Below, piece after piece: positions 60,101 through 64,000 of a DNA stretch of 64,000 nucleotides (position 1 is its first letter; each line of letters opens with the position of its first letter). The translations under genes and the position numbers were made by a program. Under the pieces are notes generated by a model. It did not search any database. It was not told where the DNA came from and saw nothing but the letters and a program-made list of their open reading frames with translations. The stretch is from Augochlora pura (lineage: Eukaryota > Arthropoda > Insecta > Hymenoptera > Halictidae): positions 20,769,640 through 20,833,639 of the forward strand of contig NC_135781.1 of assembly GCF_028453695.1 (NCBI RefSeq), written 5' to 3'.

Positions 60101-61213
60101 TATCAGTAAATTATAGTTAAGGATCATAGAAGATAAATATAGTTTACGGATAGTTAAGGAATTGAGAGTTAAGAATTAAAAGAGTATGTTCGGCGTCATT
60201 TCTATTCAAACTTGATATTACTATAAATTATTATTCAGTTTGGTTATAGAATGAAAAATAAATATTCTAATAAGTGTATATTTACAAGTATGTGACAATA
60301 TTTGCCAATCAAATTAACATGTCTTGTTCGTGAACAGCGAAGGATTGATTATACATATATCGTGGTGTTTAGAGAATAACGGAATTCTTAATTATAATAA
60401 AAATAATACAATTTTTATCCATTCGCATGGTTCAAGTTTAAAGTTCAGTTTTAATGATTTTTAATCTCGACCTGACCATGACGCTGCAATATTTTCGTTC
60501 ATTTACGATTGTATAGAATGCATATGTTTAATCACTGTTAGTAAATTACAGCGTTGTTAAGATCGAAGCAGAAAAAGATTACAAGTTCACAATAAATGCA
60601 ATCTCTTCCGAAGGAACTAGATCATCTGTAAATATAATATAAATATTTAGAATCATAAACACTATAAATTATAAGTTTTTGAACAGTATTACATTATATG
60701 GTTAGAAGTCATTATAAATTATAAATAACAGTAAGAAGTTCATTACTTTTGTCATTTCATTATTGGTTTGTGTTAACATATTTCAATCACATGCTACTTT
60801 GTTACAATAACGGAACTACACAATTTAAACCAGGTTTTCGGAACTCCGGCTCCCCTGCGAGTCCTGCCAGGGGCAGTTTCTTTTCGGCGTGGTAATAACC
60901 TCGAGCGGAGTCGGCGCGCGGCTCGGAACGGCTTGGAACGACACGAAATTTTCCGTCTGTTCGAGCCCACCCGCCTCCGCACGCTCCCACGCCGTAGCGC
61001 GGAAGAATATCCGATAAATCCGTCCTCCGGTGTACTTGCCGACGTCTCCGATGTCAAAGCTTTCGAGTGGAGTGCGCTCGTCGTCGCAGAGAGGGTTAAG
61101 CCCGGCGTGTGTGCCCGTCCGTGTTCGTGAGACGACGATGGGGTGGCGCGGGTGTGCGCGCGGTGGAAAAAAGACGGAAAGAAAAACGACGGAGAAAAAG
61201 AGGAAAATGGGTT
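54126..61213. other. Non-coding DNA, island and valley alternation
   Basis: Valleys at about 54600-54910, 55770-56360, 57530-58000, 58600-59300 and 60060-60830; islands between. Plus frames of 137 and 100 codons overlap at 58266-58679, and a 131-codon minus frame lies at 54880-55275; none is splice-bounded or recognised. A short duplication AATTTTCTACA sits at 59063-59086. From 60830 the DNA turns CpG-rich, which could be promoter-proximal, but no initiator or TATA arrangement is convincing. Confidence 0.45.
54900..54932 (-). repeat. TTAA-element end (GGCCGTCAAAGTG-TTAA)
   Basis: Ends GCGGCCGTCAAAGTG followed by TTAA at 54929-54932. The last 13 bases before and including TTAA equal those at 39208-39220. 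No inverted partner was found upstream within 300 bases. Confidence 0.45.
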
Positions 61214-61248
61214 GTGGGGGTGGCAGGGGGGCAGGGGGGCAGGGGGGC
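61214..61248 (+). repeat. G-run array (GGGGGGCA)n, G-quadruplex motif
   Basis: Four consecutive G-runs of 5-6 bases are separated by two- to five-base spacers, formed by tandem GGGGGGCA octamers. This satisfies the usual G-quadruplex pattern on the plus strand. It sits in a CpG-rich region followed by CTCTTTTCAG|GTGTAC, a weak acceptor-donor juxtaposition at 61261. Confidence 0.9.
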
Positions 61249-61584
61249 CTAGCTCTTTTCAGGTGTACGCGTGTCTACGCGCGTGTGCGAACGCCGCGGA
61301 GCGAGGATCAACGTAACGAGATCCCGCGCCACACACGCGGCCCCCACCGATTCAGACGATCTCATTTAATGAAGTGTACCTCGCAATTATGTCGCTCGTG
61401 ATAGCCGTAAACGCGCGTTAGACATCTCTGTCTTTCCACCGGTACTGCCCTACTCGTCGAGAGAGCTAGCTTTCCACTTTCTCTACGTCCGTCTGTCTGC
61501 GACTTCGTCGAACTACCCCCACGCCCCGGCCTGCGTGCCCACCCTCGCGAAGAGACTGCACACTCGAGTATCTGAATTAATCAA

Positions 61585-61610
61585 GATATATATGTATATA
61601 TGTATATATA
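61585..61610. repeat. (ATATATGT)n array
   Basis: AT-rich octamer array of about three units inside a GC-rich surrounding. Confidence 0.85.
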
Positions 61611-61699
61611 CGCGCTCTGGGACGATTTTTTCCTGGCGCGTTCGGCGCACAATCGTCCTTTTGTTCCAGCCTGGTCTCCGGGAAATTTATGAGAGCCGC

Positions 61700-61757
61700 T
61701 CTCCTCCTTCTTCTCACCCTCCCTCCCCCTCCCCCCCTCTCTCTCTCTCTCTCTCTG
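61700..61757. repeat. Pyrimidine tract ending in (CT)n
   Basis: CCTCC/CTTCTT runs with a C7 stretch followed by about nine CT units. The three open frames across it are low complexity. Confidence 0.9.
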
Positions 61758-62166
61758 TTTCGCTTGCGCAACCATCCCATCTCCTACCCTTCACCTGCGC
61801 GCGCCCCTTTTGTCCCAGGAAATTAATTCGTAATGCAGTTAGCCCGCACGTAAACGCCTCCTTCGATACGCGCCGTCGAAGAATTTTAATAACCTTTAAT
61901 TGGCGGACGCTCCGCGGCCTCGAAACCGCTTTGAAACTCCTCTACGCGAGAGACTTTTGAATAACGGCTACAGACCTACCACACAGTTTTCGGAGAATGA
62001 AATGTTGCTTTGTATGATTTATTGTCACTGCATTCAATTTCGATGAGACTAGAATCGATGTTATTATCAGGACGATATTATTGCGCTATGTTTTAAGATT
62101 TTGAGGAAATATTTAAGATTCCGATGAGAATTTCGTCTATTGTAGACATATTAATTACACGTGTAA

Positions 62167-62188
62167 TCAACCCTCAATTGTGGACACA
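62167..62188 (+). repeat. TTAA-type element end (CCCTCAATTGTGGACACA)
   Basis: TCAA followed by CCCTCAATTGTGGACACA, 16 of 18 identical to the left end of the element at 35580-35815. No inverted partner was seen, so it is likely truncated. Confidence 0.55.
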
Positions 62189-63094
62189 GGTTCGTTGTCA
62201 ATCCTAATATCTGCAATATATCTTATATTTGAGTTCCGTGTACTGATAAAAACGGGTAACCGAATATTCTCTATGTCTTTGTACATGGATTAAAATGCGG
62301 TTATTAATTACAAGCGTATCACGAGTTCTAAATACACGTCTAAGTCATTATCTCTGATCCCTTGTAAATTCCTTTTTCGATTCTGCAAAGAATGTAACAG
62401 AAAACAAAGGAGGTTGTCATAAAAAATTCGTTGAAATCAGCAATCTAATAATGTTAAAAGAATGCAAATAATAATTGCATGCTTTTGTAATTATAGATTA
62501 AATTGTTACAAAACAAGTAAAATTAGAAATTAAAAAATAAATAAAAAATTAAATTATTACAGGCAGTGATTGAAAGAGAATATTAGCGACACAAAACGGA
62601 GTAGCAAAACGTAAAAATCGAGAGGAGAATTCAACGTCCACGGAAATGTTCGTTCGCTATATCCGCCACTAATCGTGTCAGCGGGAAAGAAATATGGCGC
62701 CGTATTTTATATCGTCGACGAAATTAGAAAAATCCCGTGATCCGCGGAAAGCCTGTCCGACGTCACGCCTCGGCCGGTTTTCATTGAAAAAAAAACTCGA
62801 AAACAGAGGAAAAAGGCGAGCAAAATTGCTTCTCGCGAGCCGACGCGGCGAGGCGCGGCGTTCCGTAGGCGCTGAAACGACGCTTTGCATACAAAGCATA
62901 TTCCCGCGGTCGGCACCGATGGCCGTCCATTACATGATTCCGGTCAAAGGCGGCCAATTACAGCGTCGAAACAGCGGCTAGAGGCGTCAGGGGCGTTTCG
63001 CGATCTCGCAGCTCGCTCGCGGTGCTCGAAAATTGCCGGTCGATCGTTCCGTTCTCCGTCCCTTCGGATAAAGACAGAGCGATTCTCTCCGGCG

Positions 63095-63290
63095 TGGGGC
63101 AAAAAGGGGGCGAGAGAGATCGGGGAACCAAAAAAGAAGTCCGAAAAGAGAGGGAGGGAAGCGTGCGTGCGGGAAGTGCGAATAAAAAGGAGGGCGAACC
63201 TAAGGAACAGAGACAAGACGAGAGAGGTAGACAGAAAAAGAATAAGAGGGTTAGTGAGTTAGCGAGAGAAAGAGGAGAGGGGAGAACGAT
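63095..63290. repeat. Purine-rich low-complexity stretch
   Basis: About 200 bases dominated by A and G (AAAAAGGGGG, GAGAGAG, GGGAGGGA and similar). It causes the Lys/Arg/Glu-rich plus frames and Ser/Leu/Phe-rich minus frames here. Confidence 0.75.
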
Positions 63291-64000
63291 CGGCGACGAC
63301 AACGGCATTCCGCGAAATGTCATTTCCATCGCGTCGGTCATCGATCAAGCGACGCACGCCGAGTACGGTAACTGATATCGACAGGGTCGGACGACGGCAC
63401 CGACGTCCGCCATGAGTGACGTCTCGCGACCGGTGTCCATCCTCTATGTGAAATTTTTTTCTCTCCTCTTCTCCGGTCGGGAACGACAGTAACGATTTTT
63501 CGTTCCTCTCGCTCGCGCCCTCGAGAGCCCGTTTACCCGTGACCGGCCATGTCGCCTGTCATGTAACACGAATCGAATTTGACGTTGTAAAATGCGGGCC
63601 ACGATGATTATTAGCGAAATGGGAGCCGTGTAAAGGATGTTCCCGAGAGAGCTGCTCTTTACCCACCGTCTCACCGGCGCGACTCGGCGCCGCTGGGCTA
63701 CCGGAGCTTGTCGGCGCGCGGAATCTTCGCTCTGGACGAAAGTAATGCCGTTCGACAGATTAAAATTTTCTTGAAAACCTGTGCCAATCGCTAATCTGAC
63801 GGAGGAACGAAGATCGAGGATCCAGTGTTCGTCGCAGGCACAGGGATAATTGTGCTGATTCGATCGAGCGGTGTCTCTTGTTCTCCGTGAAATGTTGAAT
63901 TTTATTTTCCTAAAGACGTAAGCTCCTGGCGGAGATCTCGTCCCGGAGGGCCGGAAGGTCCAATTAATGTCACTGAGTCTGCAGCATCCGAGACGAGAAC

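Larger units (their letters stand above)
61758..64000. other. GC-rich, AT-rich, then GC-rich end of window
   Basis: AT-rich 61980-62640, GC-rich from 62650. Around 63410 a Kozak-like GCCATGA opens a 26-residue frame (MSDVSRPVSILYVKFFSLLF then six more residues) that ends within 80 bases; it is too short to call. 62694-63375 has overlapping Lys/Arg/Glu-rich frames caused by purine-rich DNA. A 5'-end or untranslated exon of a gene beyond the window cannot be excluded. Confidence 0.4.

Noticed and set aside
63410..63490. Kozak-like ATG with a 26-residue frame
   Set aside because: Too short and without support; at most a speculative upstream ORF of a gene beyond the window.
1..64000. Possible bacterial or viral content, CRISPR arrays, rRNA or tRNA genes
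   Set aside because: No regularly spaced repeats of CRISPR type, no recognisable RNA genes, no phage, viral or transposase proteins among the open frames.

Overview
The window looks like a gene-poor stretch of an insect nuclear genome, most likely hymenopteran (bee, ant or wasp). That placement is inferred from CpG-rich, GC-rich islands alternating every 1-3 kb with AT-rich valleys, many short (GA)n/(CT)n arrays, and several small non-autonomous TTAA-flanked elements. Nothing bacterial is seen: no operons, no ribosome-binding-site-led ORFs, no tRNA or rRNA. The many open frames of 60-200 codons are mostly chance ORFs in GC-rich DNA, as they overlap on both strands, start at non-ATG codons and match no family I recognise. 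The 64 kb are best read as intergenic and/or long-intron DNA.

Only two places look possibly coding. (1) A 75-nt exon-like block at 29727-29801 (+) lies between a strong polypyrimidine acceptor and a consensus GTGAGT donor. One frame has the third-position GC excess expected of coding DNA. The acceptor AG is followed at once by GTACGT, the layout of a recursive (ratchet) splice site or RS-exon. Two weaker acceptor-plus-donor juxtapositions on the same strand, at 43640 and 51632, fit a long plus-strand intron. (2) A 202-codon ATG ORF on the minus strand (32064-32672) is much longer than expected in 34% GC DNA and starts just inside a strong splice acceptor. Its product is unrecognised.

The rest is repeats and possible regulatory DNA. 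At least four small inverted-repeat elements carry TTAA or near-TTAA flanks and mostly begin CCC, as in the piggyBac superfamily: 11696-12040 (with an internal duplicated palindrome), 27424-27561, 35580-35815 and 39114-39220. Single ends of the same or similar families lie at 18426, 20544, 30556, 47036, 54932 and 62167. Two old tandem duplications lie at 50959-51375 and 53915-54125, a perfect 18-bp AT-rich hairpin at 33660-33701, and a G-quadruplex-type G-run array at 61214-61248. A TGCATAAA...TCTAATTATT motif block occurs twice within 1.3 kb (17.67 and 18.92 kb).

Layout: 1-9 kb holds GA/CT arrays and fragments of a TAACACTAG repeat. 9-29 kb has alternating islands and valleys with two complete elements. 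29-33 kb holds the exon candidate and the AT-rich ORF. 33-41 kb holds the hairpin and two more elements. 41-54 kb holds purine/pyrimidine tracts, ratchet-like sites and the tandem duplications. 54-64 kb ends in a GC-rich, promoter-like but unassigned region with a G-run array. No gene network can be described from this window.
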